64,000 nt of DNA. Source: an uncultured Ignavibacteria bacterium. Its GTDB lineage: Bacteria; Bacteroidota; Ignavibacteria; Kapaibacteriales; Kapaibacteriaceae. The stretch lies in contig CAJAIA010000012.1 of NCBI GenBank assembly GCA_903939735.1, positions 34,180-98,179 of the forward strand. Reading direction: 5' to 3'. Shown here piece by piece: positions 7,195-16,827 of the stretch. Position 1 is the first letter of the stretch; each line of letters opens with the position of its first letter. A model generated the notes under the pieces. That model was given only the letters and a program-made list of their open reading frames with translations. It had not been told where the DNA came from and made no database searches. The position numbers and the translations under genes are program-made.

Positions 7195-9033
7195 ATGGCT
7201 CTACACGACCGCTCAGATTTTCGCAACATCGCAATCATCGCCCACGTTGACCACGGGAAGACAACCCTCGTTGACCACATGCTGCGTCAAAGCGGCACGT
7301 TCCGCGACAACCAAGTTATTGCCGAACGGGTGATGGACTCGAATGATCTCGAGCGCGAAAAAGGTATCACCATCATGGCCAAGAACGCGGCCGTGCGTTG
7401 GAACACCTACAAGATCAACATCGTCGACACGCCTGGTCACTCCGACTTCGGTGGTGAAGTGGAACGTGTGTTGTCAATGGTTGATGGCGTGCTCCTCCTC
7501 GTAGATGCTGCCGAAGGTCCGCTCCCGCAAACACGCTTCGTGTTGCGTAAAGCGCTTGACATGGGGCTGAAGCCAATCATTGTGATCAACAAGATCGACC
7601 GCAGTGATGCACGTCCGCAAGAGGTGCTCGATGAGATCATGGAGCTCTTCATTAATCTCGGTGCATCCTACGAGCAGCTCGACTTCCCGATCATCTACGC
7701 TATCGGCAAGCTGGGTGTAGCAAAGGTGAAGCTCGAAGACGAAGCAACGTCACTTGATCCTCTCTTCGAAGCAGTAGTGCGTCATATCCCGCCGCCAAAG
7801 GTCGACACGGATGTGCCATTTGCGATGGTTATCAGTGCGCTAGCATGGTCGGACTACGTTGGTCGTATCGCGATCGGTCGCATCATTGAAGGCTCGGTCA
7901 AGGTCGGCGACAACGTCAATCTCATCAAGCCTGACGGTAGCCGCGAATCAAGTCGCATCACAAAGATGTACGTCCACGAAGGCATCACACGTGCTGAAGT
8001 AGAAGAAGCCTCAGCTGGTGAGATCATCGCGCTCTCAGGATTTGAGAATGTCTACATCGGCGAAACGATTGCCGATTCGTCGCGCACAGAGCCCCTTTCC
8101 TACGTCAACATCGAAGAGCCAACGATTGCCATGTACTTCATGGTTAATACGTCGCCGCTTGCTGGTCGTGAAGGTAAGTTTGTTACAACGCCAAAGATTC
8201 GTGAGCGCCTCTACCGTGAGCTGCGCAATAACGTGTCGCTGCGTGTCGACGATACCGATTCACCTGACGTATTCAAGGTGTCTGGTCGTGGTGAGCTTCA
8301 ACTTGCCATCCTGATCGAAACCATGCGCCGTGAAGGCTATGAGTTTGCTGTCTCCCGTCCGGAAGTTCTCTTCCGTCGTAATGAGTCGGGCACATTGGTT
8401 GAGCCAATCGAGCACGTTACGGTAGACGTTCCACAAGATCACGTTGGAACGGTTATTGAGAGCTTGGGCCGACGCAAGGGTGAGATGACGGCGATGACGC
8501 CGAGCAACGACAGCGTACGCTGTGAGTTCCTTGTGCCAGCTCGTGGTCTGATCGGATTCCGTACGGAGTTCCTTACGTCTACGCGTGGCGAAGGCATCAT
8601 TCACCACACATTCGATTCGTATCAGCCGTTTAAGGGCGCAATCAGTGGTCGTTCACGCGGCGCACTTGTGTCGATGGAAACAGGTCAGGCCACTGCCTAT
8701 GCGTTGGAAATGGTCCAAGCGCGTGGTACGCTGTTCATCGAGCCAGGTCAGCCAGTGTATGAAGGACTCATCATTGGTGAAAATGCTCGTGAGGAAGACC
8801 TTAGCGTGAATGCGTCACGGACAAAGCACCTTACGAATATGCGTTCCAGCGGATCCGATGGTCTTGTCCGACTCGAAGCACCACGCCAGCTTTCGCTTGA
8901 GCAGTGCATTGAGTTCCTTGAAGATGATGAGCTCTTGGAAGTAACGCCGGCATCGGTTCGCATGCGCAAGAAAATTCTTGACACGACAATGCGTCAACGT
9001 GCCAAGAAGCGTGAAGCTGCTGCAATGGAGTAA
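7195..9033 (+). CDS. typA: Translational GTPase TypA/BipA
   Basis: TypA is a ribosome-associated GTPase needed for 50S assembly and stress or cold growth. The 612-residue length is normal. G motifs are intact: P-loop AHVDHGKTT (about residues 16-24), switch II DTPGHSDFGGEV, and NKID. An EF-G-like domain II and the TypA-specific C-terminal region ('GLIGFRTEFLT', 'TRGEGIIHHTF') follow. The ATG at 7195 is preceded by AAGGA and by an exact -7 box, whereas extending to the GTG at 7162 would put the start inside the promoter. Two exported paralogues follow 18 nt downstream. Confidence 0.96.
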   Translation: MALHDRSDFRNIAIIAHVDHGKTTLVDHMLRQSGTFRDNQVIAERVMDSNDLEREKGITIMAKNAAVRWNTYKINIVDTPGHSDFGGEVERVLSMVDGVLLLVDAAEGPLPQTRFVLRKALDMGLKPIIVINKIDRSDARPQEVLDEIMELFINLGASYEQLDFPIIYAIGKLGVAKVKLEDEATSLDPLFEAVVRHIPPPKVDTDVPFAMVISALAWSDYVGRIAIGRIIEGSVKVGDNVNLIKPDGSRESSRITKMYVHEGITRAEVEEASAGEIIALSGFENVYIGETIADSSRTEPLSYVNIEEPTIAMYFMVNTSPLAGREGKFVTTPKIRERLYRELRNNVSLRVDDTDSPDVFKVSGRGELQLAILIETMRREGYEFAVSRPEVLFRRNESGTLVEPIEHVTVDVPQDHVGTVIESLGRRKGEMTAMTPSNDSVRCEFLVPARGLIGFRTEFLTSTRGEGIIHHTFDSYQPFKGAISGRSRGALVSMETGQATAYALEMVQARGTLFIEPGQPVYEGLIIGENAREEDLSVNASRTKHLTNMRSSGSDGLVRLEAPRQLSLEQCIEFLEDDELLEVTPASVRMRKKILDTTMRQRAKKREAAAME

Positions 9034-9051
9034 TCACCCGGAGGTAGACTG

Positions 9052-9948
9052 TTGAACAAACGTCTTCTCAACATCGCTGCTATCTATCTGCTGTCGGCAA
9101 CAATTGTTGCCGCGGCAGCGCCGTTCATTCCAGTGAACCACAGGGACGAACCCGCACTCCTTCGCGTGCGGTTGACGAAAGGCGCAGCATTCCGCTACAC
9201 CATGACGTCGACCACGTCGCAGGACATGACGGTGGAGATGAACGACATCACGAACGAGTCGACGTCGTCACTCACACTCACAATGGTTGTCAATGACGCA
9301 GCAATGGATCGTGCTGACATTACAACGACGTTCTCCAATGTGACGAGTACCGTTCGCGTGCGCGGCATGGAGGACCTCGGCGTTGCACAGGACACAACCG
9401 TTCGACTAACGCAGTTCGAGGGCGCTTCGATTCGCCTCACGATGGATCAGTTCGGTCGCGCGTCGAAGGTCTCGACCTCACTCGACGGAAGCGCTTCGGC
9501 CTTCCTTGCGTCGATGAAGGTCCTCGATCGCTTCTCCGCGTATCTGCCCAAGGAGCCTATTCCTGTAGGGGGCACGTGGAAGATTGAGAACATCGACACA
9601 ACAGCTGCCCCTAGTGGTTCGGGTGATGTACGGACGAGGGCAGTTACCGTCTACACCTACCGCGGCATTCGCGATACCCTTGGCACGCGCTGCTGGGTGA
9701 TTGATGCTGTATCATCATCGCTCACACAGGAGGGCGAGATTAATGCCAACGGGATTGATCTCGAACTCGAGGGCAGCGGGCAGTCGCAAGGGACAACATT
9801 CTTGGACGTGAGCAATGGAATGGTTGTTGCCACACGTGGGATGGTTGCAATGCAGACGCAGATGTCCCTGAGTGGACAGCAGTCGATGGTCATTCCGGTT
9901 GCAACGCAGATGCAGTTCACCATGACGCGCAGCTCGGAGCGACGATAA
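9052..9948 (+). CDS. Exported protein of unknown function, TTG start
   Basis: The gene starts with TTG at 9052, 7 nt after a strong GGAGG ribosome site (9040-9044); no ATG fits the signal peptide. The 298-residue product has a signal peptide (about residues 1-22, ending AAAA) and a beta-rich mature part with repeated Thr/Ser/Asp/Val strands, 'LTKGAAFRYTMTSTTSQDM' near the start and 'VPVGGTWKIE'-type motifs in the middle. It recalls DUF6263-like periplasmic proteins, but the assignment is weak. The next gene starts in its stop codon (TAATG) and encodes a similar architecture. Confidence 0.7.
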   Translation: MNKRLLNIAAIYLLSATIVAAAAPFIPVNHRDEPALLRVRLTKGAAFRYTMTSTTSQDMTVEMNDITNESTSSLTLTMVVNDAAMDRADITTTFSNVTSTVRVRGMEDLGVAQDTTVRLTQFEGASIRLTMDQFGRASKVSTSLDGSASAFLASMKVLDRFSAYLPKEPIPVGGTWKIENIDTTAAPSGSGDVRTRAVTVYTYRGIRDTLGTRCWVIDAVSSSLTQEGEINANGIDLELEGSGQSQGTTFLDVSNGMVVATRGMVAMQTQMSLSGQQSMVIPVATQMQFTMTRSSERR

Positions 9949-10880
9949 TGCGGTACGTTGTTGCAGTGATGTTGTTCCTCGCCGGTACGGGCCTTGTGCA
10001 TGCACAATTCCGCATCGCGCCAGGGGGCACACCACGTCCACTTGGGAAAGACACCATTTGCTTTCGCTACGACTTCCGCGCAGGCGATACGCTCGTGTAT
10101 GACATGCAGGCCTTCGACAGCATCGCTGTCGACAAGGCAATCAGTGAGTCCTTCCGCAAGCAGCGCGTTGAACGTATTCGTGTGATATGTGACAGCATCA
10201 CATCCAATGGAGACATGGCGTTGTCGCGCCAGCTTCTTGCAATGCGCGAAGAGAACTACCGACTGGCATCTCCGTACGACACCACGCGTCGCGCCAGCCA
10301 CCCATGGACATCGCGTGTCCATCGTATCGCTATCGACAGTCTTGGGCATCGCCGCACGGTATCGATGCACGACGAACGGAACGGCGGCGTATCTCCGGGC
10401 GGGCTGTTCCACCCTCAGCTCTTCCCTATTCTCGACACGTCATGTGGTCGACAGAATCAAACCTGGCTTGCTGTAGATACGGTGATTCTTGTAGAGAATG
10501 CCGCACCGAGTCCAGTGCTCGTACAACAGAACTACTGGCGCGTCGTGGATGTCCTCGATACCCTGGGACGAGCCGTAAAGCGCATTCAATTCACGCAGTC
10601 TGGTACCGGGGCATACGAAGTCTCTGGCACCGACGTAGGTGGTCGAGTTACATCCATCCTGGCGTCGTTCGGAGTATGTACATTCGACCAAGCCCTGAAC
10701 ATTCTCTTGCATCATTACGTGACATCAGAAATCAAGTTTACCATGCTCGCGGGTGGACGTGAAGTCACCGGTAAGCACTTTGTTACGGCACAATACACCC
10801 TTCGCTCCTTGCGCAGTCGCGATCCGCGTCGTCGTTGGGATGCTACGGGAACCCCTGCAGCTGGACGTTCGTCGAAGTAG
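9948..10880 (+). CDS. Exported protein of unknown function (paralogue-like of 9052)
   Basis: The 310-residue product has a signal peptide (residues 1-19, ending VHAQ). The mature part opens with 'FRYDFRAGDTLVYDMQAFDS', parallel to 'VRLTKGAAFRYTMTS' in the preceding protein, and its end is Arg/Ser-rich. The two genes share one base (TAATG), so they are coupled. The pair probably forms a two-subunit or sequentially acting exported system of unknown function, but nothing in the sequence names it. Confidence 0.65.
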   Translation: MRYVVAVMLFLAGTGLVHAQFRIAPGGTPRPLGKDTICFRYDFRAGDTLVYDMQAFDSIAVDKAISESFRKQRVERIRVICDSITSNGDMALSRQLLAMREENYRLASPYDTTRRASHPWTSRVHRIAIDSLGHRRTVSMHDERNGGVSPGGLFHPQLFPILDTSCGRQNQTWLAVDTVILVENAAPSPVLVQQNYWRVVDVLDTLGRAVKRIQFTQSGTGAYEVSGTDVGGRVTSILASFGVCTFDQALNILLHHYVTSEIKFTMLAGGREVTGKHFVTAQYTLRSLRSRDPRRRWDATGTPAAGRSSK

Positions 10881-10948
10881 TGCAACTTCCTGTACGTGGC
10901 GACGTATGGTGCCCCGTTCCTGATCAAAACTGTTCTCTCTCACTAGTC

Positions 10949-10956
10949 TATCATTG
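10949..10956 (+). promoter_or_regulatory. -7-like box before the tolC-type gene, leaderless type
   Basis: TATCATTG differs from TAnnTTTG at one position and ends 3 nt before ATG 10960. A TTG at 10954 lies inside the box and is an unlikely start. Confidence 0.5.
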
Positions 10957-10959
10957 TCT

Positions 10960-12312
10960 ATGACCGGTGTCCGTCATCTTTTCCTCGCACTGTCAGTCCT
11001 CGGCACACTGCACGTTGGCGTTGCCCAGGAGCGTGGAGCGCAGCGTCTAACGCTGAAGGAGTGCATTCGGATCGGGATCGACAACAGCTTCGATCTCAAG
11101 GAAACCTATGCTTCCTCACGTGCTGCAGGAGCTGGGCTCACGCAGGCATTTGGAGCCTATCTGCCATCAGCTGACATTTCGGCCAACTACTCTCGACAGC
11201 TGACGAATCTGCGAGAGCAGTTCTCGATCGTCAACGGTGTTCCAATTGTGGGTCAGCCCCTTCCCAACACCTACGGCTTGAATGGTCAGATGAATCTGAC
11301 ACTGTTCAACGGATTTCAGCGTGAGTCGCAGTATGATGCTGCGCAGAGCTCGGTGGAAGCTGCATCGGAGGACATTCGCACAAGTCGCCTTTCGATTGCG
11401 TTCAATGTTACACGGAACTATATCGATGTGCTCCGCCGACAGCAGATCCTCTCGGCTCGCGAAGAAAATCTTGCGCTGAGTAAGGCAACCTTCGAACGCA
11501 TTGTTGCGCTCAAGGAGGCAGGTCGATCAACGATCCAGCAAGTGATGTCGCAAGAGACGGAACTAGCCAATCAAGAAGTATCGGTGGTGACTGCGCAGAA
11601 CGACCTGGATGTCGCGAAGGCCACACTCCTTGCCTCAATGAGTGTCAATCCAAGTCAGTCGATTGAAATCGATCCGTCATCCCTCCTTGGCGATGTAACG
11701 GCATCGACCGTTACGACGTTTCGGGGTCGCGTCGGACCTGAGCCTGTGGCGATTCAGCGCGCCTTTGCAACACGCCCCGATATTATGTCGACGCAGATGC
11801 GAGTCGATGTTGCAAAGTCTGGAATCACAACTGCCGAGTCTGGCTACTGGCCTACACTGACAGCTGTTGGCGGCTATACGTGGCGCAACTTTACCATTGC
11901 CGACTTCGACCGTCAAGGTCAGGTGTACGTCGGACTCAACGTGCGCGTCCCTGTGTTTGATCAGTTCACGACCAACGCAAACATCGAAAACGCAAACCTC
12001 TCGCTCACACGTCAGCAGATGGCACTTGCACGCTTACAGAATGACGTACGCACAAATATTCGAAGCGCGTTTCTGCAGCTCGGCGCTGCTGAAAAAGGTC
12101 TCGACATTACCGAGCGTGCGCTACGTGCAGCACTTACGAACTTCAATGCCGTGCAAGAGCGTTTCAGCGTTGGATCGGCAACGCTCCTTGATGTTCAAAC
12201 GGCGAACAATCAACTCATCACTGCCCGTGTCAATCGTGTTACCGCAGTCTATGCCTACCATGACGCGGCGACCTTCGTTGAATTCACTATCGGCACTTAC
12301 GGAGATCAGTAA
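10960..12312 (+). CDS. TolC-family outer membrane efflux protein
   Basis: The 450-residue product has a signal peptide (about residues 1-23, ending GVAQ). It shows the internal duplication of outer-membrane factors: two helical hairpins ('LTLKECIRIGIDNSFDLKE' opening, 'TRNYIDVLRRQQILSAREENLALS', then 'LTRQQMALARLQNDVRTNIRSAFLQL' and 'TLLDVQTANNQLITARVNRV'), each split by outer-membrane strands. It forms the channel of a tripartite exporter whose adaptor, ATPase and two permeases follow without gaps. Start ATG 10960 is preferred to an upstream TTG because a -7 box ends 3 nt before it. Confidence 0.92.
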   Translation: MTGVRHLFLALSVLGTLHVGVAQERGAQRLTLKECIRIGIDNSFDLKETYASSRAAGAGLTQAFGAYLPSADISANYSRQLTNLREQFSIVNGVPIVGQPLPNTYGLNGQMNLTLFNGFQRESQYDAAQSSVEAASEDIRTSRLSIAFNVTRNYIDVLRRQQILSAREENLALSKATFERIVALKEAGRSTIQQVMSQETELANQEVSVVTAQNDLDVAKATLLASMSVNPSQSIEIDPSSLLGDVTASTVTTFRGRVGPEPVAIQRAFATRPDIMSTQMRVDVAKSGITTAESGYWPTLTAVGGYTWRNFTIADFDRQGQVYVGLNVRVPVFDQFTTNANIENANLSLTRQQMALARLQNDVRTNIRSAFLQLGAAEKGLDITERALRAALTNFNAVQERFSVGSATLLDVQTANNQLITARVNRVTAVYAYHDAATFVEFTIGTYGDQ

Positions 12313-12314
12313 GT

Positions 12315-13607
12315 ATGGCAAAGAAGCGCTCCCGGAAGGGACTCATCATTACTCTTGTTGTTGTGGCACTGCTGATAGCAGGCACTGTGGTGATCATTCT
12401 CCGCTCTGGCGACGAAGGACCGGTCCTCGTCAGTGTTGAGCCAACAGCTACACGGACAATTACACAAACTGTCAGTGCTATTGGCAAGCTTCAGCCGGAG
12501 CACATGGTGAAGATCTCCTCTGAGGCCAGCGGTGAGATCATCTACCTCGGCGCCAAGGACGGCGACATGGTCAAAGAAGGGCAACTCCTTGTCCGCATTC
12601 GTCCCGACATCCTCGAGTCGCAGCTTGCACAAACCCGTGCTGCTACCGATGGCGCGCGCATGGAGATCACCATTGCGAAGGCAGAGCTTGATCGCTCAGA
12701 AGCCGACCTCAAACGTGTGACCGAGCTCTACAAAAAGGAGTTCGCGTCGAAGGAAGAATTCGATCGCGCTAAGGCATCATATGAATCGGCGGCAGGTCGC
12801 TATGCGCAGTCACGGTCGGAATATCAACGCTCGCAAGGTGCACTGCAACAGACACAGGCGTCAGCAAGCCGCACGATGATCTATGCACCAATGAGCGGCA
12901 CAGTGACGTACCTAGGCGTAGAGACAGGCGAGAAGGTTGTGGGCGTAGCCCAGATGCAGGGCACCGAGATGATGCGCATCGCCAACCTTGATACGATGAA
13001 TGCATGGGTTGACGTGGATGAAAACGACGTCGCGCTGATCGGCATCGGGGACACAGCACGCGTGCGTGTTGATGGTCTGCCAAACACAACACTGCGCGGC
13101 GTTGTCTACGAGATCTCCCATTCGGCAACAGTTAGCGCGGCAGGGACACAAGAAGAAGTGGTGAACTTCCAGGTCCGCATTCGCTTAGTCGATCGCGATG
13201 CGCGTATGCGCCCTGGCATGTCTTGCAACGTGGATATCGAAACAGAGACAAAGTCTGATGTGCTCAGTGTGCCGATCCAATCGGTTACCGTGCGTCAGGA
13301 TGCAAATGGAGGAAAGACCGAGGAAGATCCTCAGGTTCAGCAAAAGAAACCTTCATCAATGGAAGCCAAGCGTCCCGAGAGCATCGTATGGGTGTATTCA
13401 GGCGCAACAGTCACATCGCGTGCTGTGAAGACAGGCATCAGCGATCAAGGATACATTGAGATTCTGAGCGGACTCAAGCCCGGCGAGCAAGTGGTGTCGA
13501 GCCCGTACCAGGCTATCAGTAAGCTGCTTACCAATGGCGCGCCTGTCCGCGTCGAAGATCCATCAGCACGGAAGGAACGATTCCGTCAACTTCGCCAGCA
13601 GCAATGA
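12315..13607 (+). CDS. MacA-like periplasmic adaptor (HlyD/RND membrane fusion family)
   Basis: The 430-residue adaptor has an N-terminal membrane anchor (about residues 9-29, after KKRSRK), a biotinyl-lipoyl half-motif ('[28 protein letters not shown]'), a long coiled-coil hairpin (about 95-190), the second lipoyl half ('[20 protein letters not shown]') and beta-barrel/MP domains ending 'GLKPGEQVV'. It bridges the inner-membrane ABC transporter to the TolC channel. It starts 2 nt after the tolC-type stop and overlaps the ATPase start by 4 nt. Substrate is unknown; MacA-type pumps export peptides, macrolides or lipids. Confidence 0.92.
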   Translation: MAKKRSRKGLIITLVVVALLIAGTVVIILRSGDEGPVLVSVEPTATRTITQTVSAIGKLQPEHMVKISSEASGEIIYLGAKDGDMVKEGQLLVRIRPDILESQLAQTRAATDGARMEITIAKAELDRSEADLKRVTELYKKEFASKEEFDRAKASYESAAGRYAQSRSEYQRSQGALQQTQASASRTMIYAPMSGTVTYLGVETGEKVVGVAQMQGTEMMRIANLDTMNAWVDVDENDVALIGIGDTARVRVDGLPNTTLRGVVYEISHSATVSAAGTQEEVVNFQVRIRLVDRDARMRPGMSCNVDIETETKSDVLSVPIQSVTVRQDANGGKTEEDPQVQQKKPSSMEAKRPESIVWVYSGATVTSRAVKTGISDQGYIEILSGLKPGEQVVSSPYQAISKLLTNGAPVRVEDPSARKERFRQLRQQQ

Positions 13608-14308
13608 GTCAGCCAATCATCGAAATCGCGAACCTCGTCAAGAGGTATGAGATGGGCGACGAGGAAGTGTTTGCACTTCAGGGCGTCACGCTCACCATTG
13701 GTCGCAATGAGTACGTCGCACTGATGGGTCCGTCCGGCTCCGGTAAGTCGACCCTCATGAACATGCTGGGATGTCTCGACACTCCAACGTCGGGCTCCTA
13801 TCTGTTCACCGGGGAGAACGTCAGCGATATGGACGATGATGATCTTGCCGAGATTCGGAATCGTGAGATTGGCTTTGTGTTCCAGACCTTCAACCTGTTG
13901 CCACGCGCTACCGCGTTGCAGAACGTTGAGCTTCCTCTTGTCTACTCCGGTATGGCACGAGAGCAGCGGATGCAACGTGCAACAGAGGCACTCACGCGAG
14001 TGGGCTTGGCCGACCGCATGGATCATAAGCCGAATGAACTCTCAGGTGGACAACGTCAACGTGTTGCTATCGCTCGCGCACTGGTAACGTCGCCAAGCAT
14101 CATCCTCGCGGATGAACCAACAGGTAATCTCGACAGTAAGACCGGACAAGATATCATGCGACTGTTTGGCGAGCTCTGGCGAGGCGGCAATACAGTGATT
14201 CTTGTGACTCACGAAGAGGATATCGCACGCCATGCACGACGTATCATTCGTCTGCGCGATGGTCGTATTGAATCCGATGAGGTAAACCCCCATGCTCCGT
14301 TGGCCTGA
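13604..14308 (+). CDS. MacB/LolD-type ABC transporter ATP-binding protein
   Basis: The 234-residue ATPase has every ABC motif: Walker [10 protein letters not shown] (about residues 44-52), Q-loop 'FVFQTFNLL', signature LSGGQRQR, Walker [13 protein letters not shown] and H-loop THEED. Sequence around the Q-loop and the size fit the MacB/LolD/FtsE-like class that works mechanically on exported substrates. It energises the two FtsX-like permeases that follow; the first of these starts 17 bp inside this gene. Confidence 0.95.
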   Translation: MSQPIIEIANLVKRYEMGDEEVFALQGVTLTIGRNEYVALMGPSGSGKSTLMNMLGCLDTPTSGSYLFTGENVSDMDDDDLAEIRNREIGFVFQTFNLLPRATALQNVELPLVYSGMAREQRMQRATEALTRVGLADRMDHKPNELSGGQRQRVAIARALVTSPSIILADEPTGNLDSKTGQDIMRLFGELWRGGNTVILVTHEEDIARHARRIIRLRDGRIESDEVNPHAPLA

Positions 14309-15551
14309 ACTCCAGGAGTCATTCCGCATAGCGACGTCGTCGCTTCGCGTGAACCTCCTTCGCTCGATTCTCACGACAGCTGGCGTTGTGGTGGGAGTGG
14401 TGCTCGTGGTGCTCATGGGATGGACAATCAATGGTCTTGATGCCGTGTGGGAGCAAACGATCTCCATCATTGGCAAGGACATGATGTACATCGACAAGTG
14501 GAACTGGGCAGGGGGCGGCAACTGGCGCAAAATGGAAGCACGCTCGAACATCACACTTGATCAAGCACTGCAATTACAGCAACGCATGGAGTCGGCCGAA
14601 GAAATCATCCCTCTCATTCGTAAATGGGGCGGATCGGTATCGCTCGGAAACACCAGCATTCGATGCTCCGTTACTGGCACAACGGCTGCCTATGGTAACA
14701 CTGCCGCAGGGACGGCCGCAGCTGGACGCTTCTTCAACGATGTTGAAGAGCAGAGCGCGGATAACGTTGTGGTCATCGGCTACAACGTCAACAAGAACTT
14801 GTTCCCTACATCATCAGCCGTCGGACAGTATATCAAGATCGCTGGCATTCCCTATCGTGTTGTTGGTGTGATTGAGAAACGAGGTTTTCTCTTCATGGAC
14901 TTCGTCGACAACGAAGTGTTCATCCCGCTGCACGCATTTCGCGGTGCGTATGGATTTGTTGGACGGAGCTTCTCGGTAGGCATCAAGACTGGCAGCGAGC
15001 GCTTGCTCGACATCGTGCGCGATGAAGCAACGGGCCACATGCGATCGATTCGCAACGTATCGCCACTCGATGAAAGTGACTTCTCGATCAATGAAATGAA
15101 AGCCTTTGATCAACAGGCCAAGAATATCCGTGTAGGAATCTGGGTTGTTGGTATGGGGCTCACAATTCTTGCGTTCATCGTAGGATCAATCGGCATCATG
15201 AACATCATGTATGTGTCGGTTACCGAGCGCACGAAAGAGATTGGCGTGCGAAAGGCAATCGGTGCGCGCCGTTCGTCAATCCTGCTTCAGTTCTTGATTG
15301 AATCAGCCTTGCTCTGTGTAACAGGCGCTGTGATTGCCTTCCCTATTGCACAGGTGCTGGTAGGCTCAGCCCGATTCCTCGCTGTATCGGTGTTTGAGCT
15401 CGACTGGATCTCGGTGGTAAGTCCGCTGATACCGCTCGATCTTCTGGGTATCGCCGTAGGCGTATCGATCCTCGTTGGACTCCTGGCTGGTTTGTTGCCA
15501 GCTATCAAGGCATCGGCACTTGATCCTGTGGAGGCACTGCGCGCAGAATGA
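14292..15551 (+). CDS. MacB-type ABC permease, subunit 1
   Basis: The 419-residue protein has the MacB permease plan: one N-terminal membrane helix (about residues 16-40), a periplasmic MacB_PCD domain of about 230 residues, then three membrane helices carrying the FtsX motif '[28 protein letters not shown]' in its split form. In E. coli MacB the ATPase and permease are fused and act as a homodimer; here they are separate, and two different permeases are encoded side by side, pointing to a heterodimer. The end overlaps the next start by 4 nt. Confidence 0.9.
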   Translation: MLRWPELQESFRIATSSLRVNLLRSILTTAGVVVGVVLVVLMGWTINGLDAVWEQTISIIGKDMMYIDKWNWAGGGNWRKMEARSNITLDQALQLQQRMESAEEIIPLIRKWGGSVSLGNTSIRCSVTGTTAAYGNTAAGTAAAGRFFNDVEEQSADNVVVIGYNVNKNLFPTSSAVGQYIKIAGIPYRVVGVIEKRGFLFMDFVDNEVFIPLHAFRGAYGFVGRSFSVGIKTGSERLLDIVRDEATGHMRSIRNVSPLDESDFSINEMKAFDQQAKNIRVGIWVVGMGLTILAFIVGSIGIMNIMYVSVTERTKEIGVRKAIGARRSSILLQFLIESALLCVTGAVIAFPIAQVLVGSARFLAVSVFELDWISVVSPLIPLDLLGIAVGVSILVGLLAGLLPAIKASALDPVEALRAE

Positions 15552-16792
15552 ACGCTCTTGAGTCCATATCCATCGCTATCGATGCCGTACGCTCGCAAAA
15601 GCTCCGGTCGAGTCTCACCCTGCTTAGTATCGGCATAGGCGTGTTTGCGATCATTGCTTCAACGTCCATCATGAGCACACTGCAGCAAGCAGTAAACGGA
15701 CAGCTTGCCGACCTCGGCGAGAACTCGATCTTGATTCAGCGAACACCAACGATCAACTTCGGAACGAACTGGGCGAAGATGCGCAAGCGCAAGAACATCA
15801 CCTATGCACAGGCGCAGCAGTTTCGTGATCGCATGACTACCACACAGCTGATTTCCATCAGCAACGAATCACCTGCATATACGATTAAGGCTGGACTCGA
15901 ATCGACGAATCCTGATGTTTCACTGATCGGTATCGACGATCAGTACTTTGCCGTCAACGCGATCACGATCGGAGAAGGTCGGTCCTTCATCGAATCGGAA
16001 GTCATCTTGAATCGCCGTGCAGCCATTATCGGAACAGACGTGGTAAAAGCACTCTTCGGACAAGGCAGTGCTCTCGGGAAGACGATTACGATCAAGAACC
16101 AAGAGTTCGACGTCATCGGCATTCTTGAATCCCGCGGTGGTGTGCTCGGCCAGAGTCAGGATAATCGTGTGCTCATCCCCATTACGGTGTTCAATCGCTA
16201 CTACACCTCCGAGTGGGATGCCAGCGTTGACATCTCAGTCAAGGCCGAATCGAAGCTTACGCTTGAGTCGACATTTGATGAGGCTGTTGGTGTGATGCGT
16301 GCATTGCGCTCCGTCAAGCCGTGGGATGAGAACAACTTTGAGATCGATACGAATGATGCGATTACCGGACAGTTCAGTGGATTTTCGTCTGCGCTGTTGA
16401 TCGTTGCGTGGATTAGTGGTCTCGGCGCTCTCGTTGCAGCAGGTATTGGCATCATGAACATGATGCTCGTCAGCGTCCGCGAGCGCACGCGCGAGATCGG
16501 TGTCCGCAAAGCACTCGGAGCACGCAAGCGCTGGATCGTGCGGCAATTCCTAATCGAGAGCATCACCTTGTGTCAGCTAGGTGGTCTTACCGGTATGATC
16601 GGTGGTTTGGGATCATCGTGGGCCGTCACGGAGATACTCCGCGGCACGATGCCGTCGCTGTCCTACGTGATGCCATGGGGCACGGTTGTGTTCAGCATTG
16701 TGATCTGCACGGTGATTGGGATCGGCTTCGGACTCTACCCCGCGTGGCGAGCCGCAACGCTCGACCCAATTGAAGCATTACGCTACGAATAA
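15548..16792 (+). CDS. MacB-type ABC permease, subunit 2
   Basis: The 414-residue protein has the same plan as its upstream neighbour: an N-terminal helix ('SLTLLSIGIGVFAIIASTSI'), a MacB_PCD periplasmic domain, and a C-terminal three-helix FtsX unit with 'IGIMNMMLVSVRERTREIGVRKALGARKR' in two pieces. Identity with subunit 1 is obvious in the FtsX motif and the 'LDPIEALR' C-terminal end. It is the last gene of the five-gene exporter operon that starts at 10960. Confidence 0.9.
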   Translation: MNALESISIAIDAVRSQKLRSSLTLLSIGIGVFAIIASTSIMSTLQQAVNGQLADLGENSILIQRTPTINFGTNWAKMRKRKNITYAQAQQFRDRMTTTQLISISNESPAYTIKAGLESTNPDVSLIGIDDQYFAVNAITIGEGRSFIESEVILNRRAAIIGTDVVKALFGQGSALGKTITIKNQEFDVIGILESRGGVLGQSQDNRVLIPITVFNRYYTSEWDASVDISVKAESKLTLESTFDEAVGVMRALRSVKPWDENNFEIDTNDAITGQFSGFSSALLIVAWISGLGALVAAGIGIMNMMLVSVRERTREIGVRKALGARKRWIVRQFLIESITLCQLGGLTGMIGGLGSSWAVTEILRGTMPSLSYVMPWGTVVFSIVICTVIGIGFGLYPAWRAATLDPIEALRYE

Positions 16793-16815
16793 ACCGTCTA
16801 TTGCCAGAGCCGTCG

Positions 16816-16823
16816 TAACTTGT
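16816..16823 (+). promoter_or_regulatory. Candidate -7 box of mgtE, leaderless type
   Basis: TAACTTGT keeps the TAnnTT core but not the final TG, 4 nt before ATG 16828. The context 'cgTAACTT' is the same as upstream of recR and the M16 gene. Confidence 0.4.
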
Positions 16824-16827
16824 CCGC

